From Shinella zoogloeoides (GTDB lineage: Bacteria; Pseudomonadota; Alphaproteobacteria; Rhizobiales; Rhizobiaceae): a stretch of 64,000 nucleotides of DNA. The stretch is taken from positions 2,111,001-2,175,000 of the forward strand of contig NZ_CP131130.1 of the NCBI RefSeq assembly GCF_033705735.1, read 5' to 3'. Below, piece by piece: positions 36,358-44,751 of the stretch; position 1 is the first letter of the stretch; each line of letters begins with the position of its first letter. A model generated the notes under the pieces. That model worked only from the letters and a program-made list of their open reading frames with translations. It had not been told where the DNA came from and made no database searches. Both the position numbers and the translations under genes were made by a program.

Positions 36358-37272
36358 ATGCATGAAGAGAACTTGGCCTTGAAGATGTCCCGCAACTTCC
36401 CGCTCAATGCGCTGCGCGTCTTCGACGCGGCGGCCCGGCATGCGAGCTTCACCCGCGCCGGCGACGAGCTGGGCATGACGCAGACGGCCGTCAGCTACCA
36501 GATCAAGCTGCTGGAGGAGACGCTCGGCGAGCCGCTGTTCCTGCGCCAGCCCCGGCAGGTCATCCTCAGCGAGGCGGGCGAGCGCCTCGCGCCAAAGGTG
36601 GCCGAGGGGCTCGGCAAGCTCGCCGAGGCCGTCGCGGACCTGCGCGGCGCGACGGAGCAGAAGCTCTGCATCCACTCCACGCCCACCTTCGCCCTGCAAT
36701 GGCTGAGCCGCACCGTCGGCGATTTCCAGCTCAGGCACCCGAACATCGCTGTCCGCCTCACCACCTCGCAGGACGTGATCGATTTCGCCAAGGAGGAGGC
36801 GGATGTCGCGATCCGCTGGGGCAAGGGCGACTGGCCCGGCCTCACCAGCCACCGCGTCATGTGCATGAACTTCACCCCCATGCTGAGCCCTGCGCTCGCC
36901 GAGACCATCGGCGGCGTGAAGGAGCCGGCCGACCTCCTGAAGCTGCCGATCATCAGCGCGCGCGACATCTGGTGGCGCACCTGGTTTGCCGCCGCCGGCG
37001 TCGACAATCCCGATCTCGAACGCTTCCCGCCCAACGAGCTCGGCACGCAGACCATCGACGCGCAGATCGCCATGGCCGGCCAGGGCGTCGCCGTCCTCAA
37101 TCCCGGCCATTTCCGCATGGAAGTCGCCGCCGGCCAGCTCTTCCAGCCCTTTGCGCTGACCTGCAACGACGGGCGGGACTATTGGCTCGCCTACCCGGAA
37201 AACCGCCGCAACATCCCGAAGATCAGGGCTTTCCGCGACTGGATCCTCGCGACCATGCCGCCGGAGGCGTAG
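36358..37272 (+). CDS. LysR-family transcriptional regulator (GcvA-like)
   Basis: 304 residues. Winged helix-turn-helix at about residues 15-75 (LNALRVFDAAARHASFTRAGDEL, then MTQTAVSYQIKLLEE) and a C-terminal PBP2 effector domain of the GcvA/AmpR type. The start may instead be the ATG at 36385 (MSRNFPLNAL). It diverges from the DUF1127 gene and is followed by an MFS carrier and guanine deaminase, so control of the DUF1127 gene or of purine genes is possible but unproven. Confidence 0.88.
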   Translation: MHEENLALKMSRNFPLNALRVFDAAARHASFTRAGDELGMTQTAVSYQIKLLEETLGEPLFLRQPRQVILSEAGERLAPKVAEGLGKLAEAVADLRGATEQKLCIHSTPTFALQWLSRTVGDFQLRHPNIAVRLTTSQDVIDFAKEEADVAIRWGKGDWPGLTSHRVMCMNFTPMLSPALAETIGGVKEPADLLKLPIISARDIWWRTWFAAAGVDNPDLERFPPNELGTQTIDAQIAMAGQGVAVLNPGHFRMEVAAGQLFQPFALTCNDGRDYWLAYPENRRNIPKIRAFRDWILATMPPEA

Positions 37273-37448
37273 GCCATCATCGGCCCTTGTTGCCACAAGC
37301 CGTTGACTTGGTGCGCGGGAAAATCTATTGCGTCCTTACGCCAGTGTTCTGGCCGTAAGCGTCTAACGTCAAGCAACGCACAACGACCCTCGCCGGTCGG
37401 AGTGCGTTTTTCATGCGCCGTCGGACGAGGGAAAGCCTGGAGGAAACC

Positions 37449-38636
37449 ATGGCTCCCCAATTCATGCGCACGGCCCCGCCGGGCCGGCTTCTGTTGCTGA
37501 CGGCCATCCTGCTCGTCTCCTATCTCTGCGTCGCGATCTCGCTGCCCATCGTTCCCGTCTTTGTCACGGGCTCGCTTGGCCTGGGCAATGTCTGGGCCGG
37601 GCTCGGCGTCGGCAGCGCCTTCCTGTCCACGATCCTGACGCGCGCCCATGCCGGCCGGCTTGCCGATGGCCGCGGCGCCAAGACCGCCGTCGCGCGCGGC
37701 CTTGTCTTCTACATCGCGGGCGCGCTGGCTTCGCTCGCCGCCGGCCTGCTGCCCGGCCAGCCTCTGGCCGCCTTCGCCATTCTCCTCGCCGGCCGCCTGC
37801 TTCTCGGGCTCGGCGAAAGCCTCGTCGCCGTCGGCGTCATCGCCTGGGGCGTCGGCATCGTCGGCCCGGCCAATTCGGGCCGCGTGCTGGCGATGGTCGG
37901 CGCGGCCATGTACGGCGCGCTCGCCATCGGCGGGCCGCTCGGCCTCGCGCTGCTCCAGTCGGTCGGCTTTGCCGGGGCGATGACGATCAGCGCCATCCTG
38001 CCGGCGCTCGGCCTGCTGGCCATCTGGCGCATCCCGGCCGTCGCGCCCCATCCCGAACAGGAAAGACCCTCGTTCCGCAGCGTGATCAGCCGGATCTGGC
38101 TGCACGGCACGATCATCTGCCTGCAGGGCATCGGCTTTGCCGCCATCGGCGCGTTCTTCGCCCTCTATTTCCGCGACCAGCACTGGAGCCATGCCGGCCT
38201 CGGCCTCACGGCCTTCGGCAGCGGCTTCGTGCTGATGCGCATCTTCTTCGGCCACCTGCCGGACCGCATCGGCGGCCTGCCGGTGGCGATCGGTTCGCTC
38301 GCCGTCGAGGCCGTCGGCCAGATGCTCATCTGGAGCGCGAACGACCCCACGCTCGCCCTCGTCGGCGCGTTCCTCACCGGCATCGGCTGCTCGATGATCT
38401 TTCCCTCGCTCGGGCGGGAGGTCGTGCATCGCGTGCCGCCGCATCTGCGCGGCACGGCGCTCGGCGGCTTCTCGGCCTTCCAGGACGCGGCCTATGGCCT
38501 GACCGGCCCCTTTGCCGGGCTGCTCGCCGACCATGCCGGCTATGACAGCGTCTTCCTGGTCGGCGGCATCGCGGCAGCGGCCGGCTTCGTGATCGCGCTG
38601 TCGCTCAGGCGCAAAAGCCTCGCAGCCGCCGCATAG
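37449..38636 (+). CDS. MFS transporter
   Basis: 395 residues, 12 hydrophobic helices, arabinose-efflux-type MFS with the loop-2 motif HAGRLADGRGAK. ATG at 37449 is chosen because GGAGG is 6 nt upstream. It lies between the LysR gene and guanine deaminase on the same strand, so a purine or ureide carrier would fit, but efflux of an unrelated compound is equally possible. Confidence 0.85.
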   Translation: MAPQFMRTAPPGRLLLLTAILLVSYLCVAISLPIVPVFVTGSLGLGNVWAGLGVGSAFLSTILTRAHAGRLADGRGAKTAVARGLVFYIAGALASLAAGLLPGQPLAAFAILLAGRLLLGLGESLVAVGVIAWGVGIVGPANSGRVLAMVGAAMYGALAIGGPLGLALLQSVGFAGAMTISAILPALGLLAIWRIPAVAPHPEQERPSFRSVISRIWLHGTIICLQGIGFAAIGAFFALYFRDQHWSHAGLGLTAFGSGFVLMRIFFGHLPDRIGGLPVAIGSLAVEAVGQMLIWSANDPTLALVGAFLTGIGCSMIFPSLGREVVHRVPPHLRGTALGGFSAFQDAAYGLTGPFAGLLADHAGYDSVFLVGGIAAAAGFVIALSLRRKSLAAAA

Positions 38637-38798
38637 CAATCCACGGATGCATGAAGATCGCCCGCGCGGACAGCCTTCGCGCGGGCGGAAAACCGGCACC
38701 CGCCCTTTCTTCGCCCGCAAAGCTTGCACAATATGGAAACAGATGAGACACGCCCTCACCACCCCTTTCGAACCAGCCGCAGAAGGAAGCCGACCGCC

Positions 38799-40106
38799 AT
38801 GACCCAGACCCTGATCCGCGGACGCCTGCTCTCCTTCCTCCGCCGCCCGCAAGCCATCGACGATACCGCAAGCTACCGCTACGAGGAGGACGGCGGCCTG
38901 CTGGTCGCCGACGGCAGAATCCTCGCCTCCGGCCCCTATGCCGCCGTGCGCGCCGAAGCCGCCGGGGATGCCGAGGAGATCGACCACCGCCCCCATCTCA
39001 TTCTGCCGGGGCTCATCGACACGCACCTGCATTTCCCGCAGATGCAGGTGATCGGCTCCTATGCCGCAAACCTGCTGGAATGGCTGAACACCTACACCTT
39101 CCCCGAGGAATGCCGCTTCGTCGAGAGCGAGCACGCCGCCCGCATCGCCCGCCATTTCTACGACGAGATGATCCGCCACGGCACGACGACGGCGGTCGCC
39201 TACTGTTCCGTGCACAAGGCCTCGGCCGACGCCTATTTCGCCGAGGCGCTGAAGCGCGGCATGCGCATGATCGGCGGCAAGGTGATGATGGACCGCAACG
39301 CTCCGCAGGGCCTGCTCGACACGCCCGAGATGGGCTATGACGAGACCCGCGCGGTGATCGCCGAATGGCACGGCAAGGGCCGCAACCACGTCGCCATCAC
39401 CCCGCGCTTCGCCATCACCTCGACGCCGGCGCAGATGGAGATGGCGGCCGCGCTCGCCCGGGAGTTCCCCGACCTGCACATCCAGACCCATCTTTCGGAG
39501 AACCACGACGAGATCCGCTTCACCGGCGAACTCTACCCGGACGCCATCGACTATACGGATGTCTACGCGAAATACGGCCTGCTCGGGCCGAAAAGCCTGT
39601 TCGGCCACTGCATCCATCTTTCCGAGCGCGAGGCGGATGCGATGAGCGAGGCGGGCGCGGTGGCGGTGCATTGCCCGACCTCCAACCTCTTCCTCGGCTC
39701 CGGCCTCTTCCCGCTGAAGAGCCTGTCGCGGCGTGAAAAGCCGGTGCGCATCGGCGTCGCCACCGATGTCGGCGGCGGCACGAGCTATTCCATGCTGAAG
39801 ACGATGGACGAGGCCTACAAGATCCAGCAATTGCTCGGCGAGCGGCTGAACCCCTACGAGAGCTTCTATCACATGACGCTCGGCAATGCCGAAGCGCTCT
39901 CGCTGGCGGACCGCATCGGCACGCTGGAGGCCGGCACCGACGCCGATTTCGTGGTGCTCGACGCCGCCGCGACGCCGGCCATGGCGCTGAAGATGGAAGT
40001 GGTGCGCTCGCTCACCGACGAGCTCTTCCTGCTCCAGACCCTCGGCGACGACCGCGCCGTGCGCGAGACCTATGTGGCCGGCAGGCCAATGAAGGCGATG
40101 CTTTGA
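38799..40106 (+). CDS. guaD: Guanine deaminase
   Basis: 435 residues, amidohydrolase family. Zinc ligands HLHFPQ near residue 75, later HLSEN and GHCIHL, and the catalytic Asp in IGVATDVGGGTS. Converts guanine to xanthine and so feeds xanthine dehydrogenase. ATG at 38799 is used; AGAAGGA lies upstream. With allA, uraD and puuE downstream on the other strand it belongs to the purine breakdown region. Confidence 0.95.
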   Translation: MTQTLIRGRLLSFLRRPQAIDDTASYRYEEDGGLLVADGRILASGPYAAVRAEAAGDAEEIDHRPHLILPGLIDTHLHFPQMQVIGSYAANLLEWLNTYTFPEECRFVESEHAARIARHFYDEMIRHGTTTAVAYCSVHKASADAYFAEALKRGMRMIGGKVMMDRNAPQGLLDTPEMGYDETRAVIAEWHGKGRNHVAITPRFAITSTPAQMEMAAALAREFPDLHIQTHLSENHDEIRFTGELYPDAIDYTDVYAKYGLLGPKSLFGHCIHLSEREADAMSEAGAVAVHCPTSNLFLGSGLFPLKSLSRREKPVRIGVATDVGGGTSYSMLKTMDEAYKIQQLLGERLNPYESFYHMTLGNAEALSLADRIGTLEAGTDADFVVLDAAATPAMALKMEVVRSLTDELFLLQTLGDDRAVRETYVAGRPMKAML

Positions 40107-40171
40107 GAAGAGCGGCCGGTAGCCCCGCAATTCGCGGCTATTGCCGACAGGCAGGGCAGCGCCGCAGGTTC

Positions 40172-40308
40172 CCTTCTCCCCTCGGGGAGAAGGTGTCGGC
40201 AGGCGGATGAGGGGGACGCCGGAGGCGGGAAAAACGACACGACAAGTCTTCAGCCGTGCCACCCCCGCATCCGACCCTTCGGGCCACCTTCTCCCCGAGG
40301 GGAGAAGG
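40172..40308. repeat. Palindromic intergenic repeat, inverted pair (RIME/REP-like)
   Basis: The 22-bp palindrome at 40172-40193 is found again at 40287-40308 with only the loop inverted. Flanking GGTG..GGCAGGCGGATGAGGG and GCATCCG..GCCACC are also inverted partners. The element fills most of the 252-bp gap between the ends of the convergent guaD and allA genes, where it could serve as a bidirectional terminator. Confidence 0.8.
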
Positions 40309-40358
40309 AAAGGTGCGGCGCCGTCCACCCCTATGCGATGGCCCTGCCCCGCAAGCGA

Positions 40359-40853
40359 TCAAGGCTGCTCGATGATGAACGGCGTATCGAAGAAGTATTC
40401 TTCCAGATTGACGCCGCCGCCGAGGCGGTCGACGACGATGAAGTCGCTGGTGGCGCCGACCGTCATCAGCGGGTGGTGCCAGACATTGCGGCGGTAGTTC
40501 ACGCCCTGTCGTCCGCCGGCGTGGAACACCTGCGGCCGGCCCGGCCTGCCGCCCTCGTCCTCAGCCACGATCACCAGCCAGGGCCGGTCGTCGATCGGCG
40601 AGAAGCTCTGGCTGCCGAAGGGGTGGCGCTCCATCATGTCGACGGCATAGGGGAAGCTTCGCGGGCTGCCGCGGAAGATGTTGATGATGACCTTCGCATC
40701 CTCACCGACGGCTTCGGCCTCGGCGAGCGCATGGTAGCGCTCGGTGTTGCCGCCGTTGATATGGCGCATGGCGGCGGGATCGGCCTCGATCACCGTGCCG
40801 AAGGGGGCGAAGGCTTCAGGGGTCAGCGGGCGGATCGTCAGTGTCTCAGCCAT
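40359..40853 (-). CDS. allA: Ureidoglycolate lyase
   Basis: 164 residues, cupin-type AllA. Typical segments are [42 protein letters not shown] and [17 protein letters not shown]. Splits ureidoglycolate to glyoxylate and urea in allantoate breakdown. It is the last of three minus-strand genes (puuE-uraD-allA), 51 nt after uraD. Confidence 0.94.
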   Translation of the reverse strand: MAETLTIRPLTPEAFAPFGTVIEADPAAMRHINGGNTERYHALAEAEAVGEDAKVIINIFRGSPRSFPYAVDMMERHPFGSQSFSPIDDRPWLVIVAEDEGGRPGRPQVFHAGGRQGVNYRRNVWHHPLMTVGATSDFIVVDRLGGGVNLEEYFFDTPFIIEQP

Positions 40854-40904
40854 CGGACAGCCCTCCCGGGGAGAGGAAGGGCGGTCGTGGGTCGTCGGGC
40901 ATTT

Positions 40905-41402
40905 TCAATCTCCGGGGAGCAGAGCAGTCAATCTCAGGAGCGCGATGCGCTCCACCTGGGTCTTCGCGGTCTCGAATTCCACATCGGCGGTGTTGCCGAT
41001 GCGGGCCTCGAAGGCGGCGAGGATATCGTCCTTCGTCAGCCCCTTCACCGCGATGATGAAGGGAAAGCCGAATTTTTCCGTATAAGCCGTGTTGAGCTCG
41101 GTAAAGCGGGCATGCTCGGCCGGGCTCAGCCGGTCGAGGCCGGCGCCGGCCTGTTCCTTGCGGCTGTCCTCGGTGAGCCCGCCGGCAATCGCCAGCTTGC
41201 CGGCAAGGTCCGGGTGGGCCTGGAGCACGCCGAGTTGCTCGGCATGGCTCGCCTTGCGGAAGGCACCGGTCAGCGCGGCATGCACGCCCTTGGCGGTCAG
41301 CGGCAGCGACACCGCGCCTGCATCGAGCGCCCGCTCGGCGATGAAGGGCGAGTGCTCGAAGACGCCGCCGAACCGGTCGAGGAAATCGGCACGGTCGATC
41401 AT
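40905..41402 (-). CDS. uraD: 2-oxo-4-hydroxy-4-carboxy-5-ureidoimidazoline (OHCU) decarboxylase
   Basis: 165 residues. Catalytic His63 in LQAHPDLAGK, conserved Glu and Arg in GLTEDSRKEQAGAGLD, and the substrate loop FGFPFIIAVKG. It decarboxylates OHCU to (S)-allantoin. The start ATG overlaps the puuE stop as ATGA. The hydrolase partner HiuH (uraH), often fused or adjacent, is not present here. Confidence 0.94.
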   Translation of the reverse strand: MIDRADFLDRFGGVFEHSPFIAERALDAGAVSLPLTAKGVHAALTGAFRKASHAEQLGVLQAHPDLAGKLAIAGGLTEDSRKEQAGAGLDRLSPAEHARFTELNTAYTEKFGFPFIIAVKGLTKDDILAAFEARIGNTADVEFETAKTQVERIALLRLTALLPGD

Positions 41403-42331
41403 GCGCCCTTGCCCTTCGACGGATGGTGATGCTCGATCCAGTGGCGCGCGATGTCGATGCGGCGCGGGATCCAGACCTTCTCGTGGCCGAGCACGTAGTC
41501 GACGAAGCGGGCGAGCGCCGCGACGCGGCCCGGACGGCCGACGAGGCGGCAGTGCAGGCCGATGTTCAGCATCTTCGGGCTGCCGTCCTGGCCTTCCTGG
41601 TAGAGTACGTCGAAGGCGTCCTTCAGGTAGTTGAAGAACTGGTCGCCGGCATTGAAGCCCTGCGGCGTCGCGAAACGCATGTCGTTCGTTTCGAGCGTGT
41701 AGGGAATGATGAGGAAGGGCTCGCCGTCGACGCCCGGAACCCAGTAGGGCAGGTCGTCGGCATAGGAATCGGAGGAATAGACGAAGCCGCCCTCCTCCAT
41801 CACCAGCCGCAGCGTGTTGGACGACGGCTTGCCCTGATACATGCCGAGCGGATGCGAGCCGGTCAGCTCCTCGTGCAGGCGCACGGCCTCGCGGATGTGC
41901 TCGCGCTCCTGCTCCTCGGAGAAGTCCTTGTATTCCAGCCAGCGATAGCCGTGGCTGGCGATCTCCCAGCCGGCTTCCTTCATGGCCGCCACGGCTTCCG
42001 GATTGCGCGCCATGGCGAGCGTCACGCCGTAGACGGTCGTGGTGACGTTGCGGCTGGTGAAGAGCCGGTGCAGGCGCCAGAAGCCGGCGCGCGAGCCGTA
42101 TTCGTAGATCGATTCCATGTTGAGGTTGCGCTGCCCCTGCCAGGGCTGCGCGCCGACGATTTCCGACAGCAGGCATTCCGAGGACGGGTCGCCGTCGAGG
42201 ATGCAGCTCTCGCCGCCCTCCTCGTAGTTCACCACGAACTGCACGGCGATATTCGCATCGCCCGGCCAGCGCACCTGCGGCGGGTTGCGGCCGTAGCCGA
42301 TCAGGTCGCGCGCATAGGTCTTGTCGGTCAT
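41399..42331 (-). CDS. puuE: Allantoinase PuuE (polysaccharide-deacetylase type)
   Basis: 310 residues, cofactor-independent allantoinase of the carbohydrate esterase 4-like family, converting allantoin to allantoate. Signature segments: YEEGGE, SRAGFWRLHRLF, IASHGYRWLEY and MLNIGLHCRLVGRPGR. It is first in the puuE-uraD-allA group and overlaps uraD by 4 nt. It diverges from the PRC-barrel gene over 136 bp. Confidence 0.95.
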   Translation of the reverse strand: MTDKTYARDLIGYGRNPPQVRWPGDANIAVQFVVNYEEGGESCILDGDPSSECLLSEIVGAQPWQGQRNLNMESIYEYGSRAGFWRLHRLFTSRNVTTTVYGVTLAMARNPEAVAAMKEAGWEIASHGYRWLEYKDFSEEQEREHIREAVRLHEELTGSHPLGMYQGKPSSNTLRLVMEEGGFVYSSDSYADDLPYWVPGVDGEPFLIIPYTLETNDMRFATPQGFNAGDQFFNYLKDAFDVLYQEGQDGSPKMLNIGLHCRLVGRPGRVAALARFVDYVLGHEKVWIPRRIDIARHWIEHHHPSKGKGA

Positions 42332-42467
42332 TCGCTCACCTCGAAATTGGGCCTACCGTAGCACCGGACGGCGGAAAGTCGAATTGAATCTGGTGCATAA
42401 CCCCATGAAGAGGAACCATTACCGCCTTGGCCCGTTTCCTGTCCATGACAACCAAGGAGAAACACTT

Positions 42468-42842
42468 ATGGCCATGCAGGATGCAAATATTCGCGAAACC
42501 CAGGATCTCATCGCCAGCGACAAGGTCGAGGGCACGAGCGTCTACGGCGCCGACGGCAAGCATATCGGCTCGGTGGAGCGCCTGATCCTCGACAAGCGGA
42601 GCGGCCACGTCTCCTATGCCGTCCTCAGCTTCGGCGGGTTCCTCGGCATCGGCCAGGATCATTACCCCCTGCCCTGGGCCAAGCTCAGCTATGACGAGGG
42701 CCTCGGCGGCTACCGCGTCGACCTGACCAAGGAACAGGTGGAAAACGCCCCGCATTACGAGAGCGATGCCGAATATGACTGGAACCGCCGCAACGGCAAG
42801 GTCATCCACGACTATTACGGCGTTCCGCCCTACTGGATGTAA
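42468..42842 (+). CDS. PRC-barrel domain protein
   Basis: 124 residues. The N-terminal two thirds form a PRC-barrel (LIASDKVEGTSVYGADGKHIGSVE... AVLSFGGFLGIGQDHYPLPW), followed by a short Tyr-rich tail. AAGGAGAAA lies before ATG at 42468, which is favoured over upstream codons. Such small proteins are common in rhizobia and are often linked to stress; no direct role is known. Confidence 0.88.
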   Translation: MAMQDANIRETQDLIASDKVEGTSVYGADGKHIGSVERLILDKRSGHVSYAVLSFGGFLGIGQDHYPLPWAKLSYDEGLGGYRVDLTKEQVENAPHYESDAEYDWNRRNGKVIHDYYGVPPYWM

Positions 42843-42848
42843 AACGAT

Positions 42849-44027
42849 CTATACCCGCCCGGCTTCGTCGAAGTGTGCCGGGACGGTGAACGAGGGCGGC
42901 ACGTCGAGCGTGCCGCCCTCGATTTCGTTCAGCACCGCGCGGGCGAGCCTGTGCGCGATACCGAAGCTCACCTTGAAGCCGCCCGCCATGAGGCTGACAT
43001 TGCGGTGATCCGGGTGCCGCCCGACCATCGGGTCCGGCCCCACCGCCCGCGGCCGAAGCCCCGCCCAGCGCTCCACGACCGGCGCATCGGCAAGGACCGG
43101 CGCCATCGCCCGGGCTCGTTCGATCAGCGTGTCGAGCAGGCCATCCGTACGGTGAGGATCGACGAACTGGTTCTCGCTGGTGCTGCCGATGGCGACCAGC
43201 CCGTCCTCATGCGGAACGATATAGAGGCCGTCGGCGAAGATCACCGGCAGCGCCGGATCGAGATCGGCCTTCAGCAGCGCCGCCTGCCCCTTCACCGCGC
43301 TGCCGGCGGGTCTGGCGAGTTTCGGGCCGAGCGGCGTCAGGAGATCGAAGGTCTGCACGCCGGCCGCCAGCACGCAGGTGCCGAAGGCAAGACTGGTCCC
43401 GTCGTCGAGATGAGCCCGGCCGGCCGCCGGATCGAGCGCCGCAAGGCCGGTTCCTTCGCGGATGGTGACATTCGCCATGCGGCCGAGCGCGGCCTTGAGG
43501 GCGGCGAGCAGGAGGCGCGGCGCAACGCGCCCGGCAAGGCGGTCGTGCACGATGCCGTATGGCATCGCCTCCACAGCGGGCCAGCCGGAAACCGGCGCCG
43601 CATCCAGCACCTCGAAGGCAAAGGACCGCTCGGGCGTGCGCCAGGCGGAAAGCGCGTCCTGCGCATGACCGAGGGCACGCTCACGATTATGGGGTTTTTG
43701 CAGCGGCATGAGACGGCCGGAGCGGCGATAGCCGGTGGAAAGCCCGGTCTCGGCCTCGAGGGCCGCGATCTCTCCCTCCAGCGAGACGAGCGCATCGAAC
43801 TGGAAGGCCTTCTTGGCATTCCACCTGTCGGGCAGGTGCGCCATCAGCGCGCCGAGCACGCCGCCGCTCGCCCCCGCGCCGATCCGCCTCTTCTCTATGA
43901 GCACGACCGAGAGCCCTTCGCGGGCGGCCAGAAGCGCGGTCCACAGGCCCATCACCCCGCCGCCGACGACGAGGAGGTCCACGCCCGGTTGACCGGCGGC
44001 CTTCACGCGACTATCGCCATTCGCCAT
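42849..44027 (-). CDS. FAD-dependent oxidoreductase (glycine oxidase/MnmC1-like DAO fold)
   Basis: 392 residues from ATG at 44025-44027. N-terminal dinucleotide-binding motif VVGGGVMGLWTALLAAREG, then IEKRRIGAGASGG, and C-terminal VERWAGLRPRAVGPDPMVG typical of D-amino-acid oxidase-fold enzymes. Its start codon overlaps, in opposite direction, the start codon of mnmD (shared CATG). In E. coli the oxidase and methyltransferase are fused as MnmC, so an MnmC1-like role is suggested by position but not proven; ThiO-type glycine oxidase is an alternative. A GTG start 21 nt downstream would also fit. Confidence 0.8.
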   Translation of the reverse strand: MANGDSRVKAAGQPGVDLLVVGGGVMGLWTALLAAREGLSVVLIEKRRIGAGASGGVLGALMAHLPDRWNAKKAFQFDALVSLEGEIAALEAETGLSTGYRRSGRLMPLQKPHNRERALGHAQDALSAWRTPERSFAFEVLDAAPVSGWPAVEAMPYGIVHDRLAGRVAPRLLLAALKAALGRMANVTIREGTGLAALDPAAGRAHLDDGTSLAFGTCVLAAGVQTFDLLTPLGPKLARPAGSAVKGQAALLKADLDPALPVIFADGLYIVPHEDGLVAIGSTSENQFVDPHRTDGLLDTLIERARAMAPVLADAPVVERWAGLRPRAVGPDPMVGRHPDHRNVSLMAGGFKVSFGIAHRLARAVLNEIEGGTLDVPPSFTVPAHFDEAGRV

Positions 44028-44748
44028 GGCTGACCACAATCCTGAGAACACGACCGGGACCGATGCGGTCCTCGACTGGCACGAGGGCGATATGCCCTAT
44101 TCCCGTGCCTTTGACGATCACTTTTATTGCCGCAGCGACGGACGGCTGGAATGCGGCCATGTCTTCCTTTCCGGCAACGACCTGCCCCGCCGCTGGCAGC
44201 GCCGGGAGCCGTTCCGCATCGCCGAACTCGGCTTCGGCACCGGCCTCAATCTTTGCGAGACATGGCGGCAATGGCGCGAGACCGCGCCGGAAGGCGCAAG
44301 CCTGCACTTCACATCCTTCGAGCGCTTCCCGATGGCCCGCGCCGATATCGACCGCGCCCTTTTTTACTGGCCGGAAATCGAACGGGAACGCGCGACCCTC
44401 ACCGAAAAATGGCCCGATGCTCCCGAGGGCCGCGTCGAGATCGAACTCGAACCCCGCATGCGCCTCACCGTCGTCTGCGGCGCGGCGCTCGACAGCCTTT
44501 CGGAGGAGAAAATCCCCTACGACGCCTGGTATCTCGACGGTTTCGCGCCCTCGCGCAATCCGGACATGTGGTCGGCGGAGCTGATGGCGGAGGTCTTCCG
44601 GCTGACGGCTCCGGGCGGGCGCTTCGGCACCTATGCCGCCGCCGGCTTCGTGCGGCGCAATCTCGCCGCCGCGGGCTTCACCGTGGAACGCCGGCCGGGC
44701 TTTGCGGGAAAGCGCGAAATGCTCTGCGGGGAAAAGCCGGCCGCCTGA
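44026..44748 (+). CDS. mnmD: tRNA 5-methylaminomethyl-2-thiouridine methyltransferase MnmD
   Basis: 240 residues. SAM-dependent methyltransferase of the DUF752/MnmC2 family: AVLDWHEGDMPYS at the N-terminus, FRIAELGFGTGLNLCETW for SAM binding, and AWYLDGFAPSRNPDMWS, the active-site stretch. Equivalent to the N-terminal half of MnmC and modifies wobble U34. It overlaps the divergent FAD gene start and ends 3 nt before the end of the histidine kinase gene on the other strand. No clear ribosome-binding site is seen before the ATG. Confidence 0.9.
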   Translation: MADHNPENTTGTDAVLDWHEGDMPYSRAFDDHFYCRSDGRLECGHVFLSGNDLPRRWQRREPFRIAELGFGTGLNLCETWRQWRETAPEGASLHFTSFERFPMARADIDRALFYWPEIERERATLTEKWPDAPEGRVEIELEPRMRLTVVCGAALDSLSEEKIPYDAWYLDGFAPSRNPDMWSAELMAEVFRLTAPGGRFGTYAAAGFVRRNLAAAGFTVERRPGFAGKREMLCGEKPAA

Positions 44749-44751
44749 AGA

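Noticed and set aside
36300..36476. Longer minus-strand start for the DUF1127 protein (127 codons)
   Set aside because: It would overlap the divergent LysR gene; the ATG at 36278 has a good ribosome-binding site and gives a typical DUF1127 size.
40172..40308. Repeated hairpin units as a possible CRISPR array
   Set aside because: There are only two copies, in inverted orientation, without regular spacers and without cas genes.
37191..40328. Minus-strand open frame of more than 1000 codons
   Set aside because: It lies opposite the MFS and guanine deaminase genes, with a low-complexity Arg/Ala/Gly/Glu composition and no recognisable domain.
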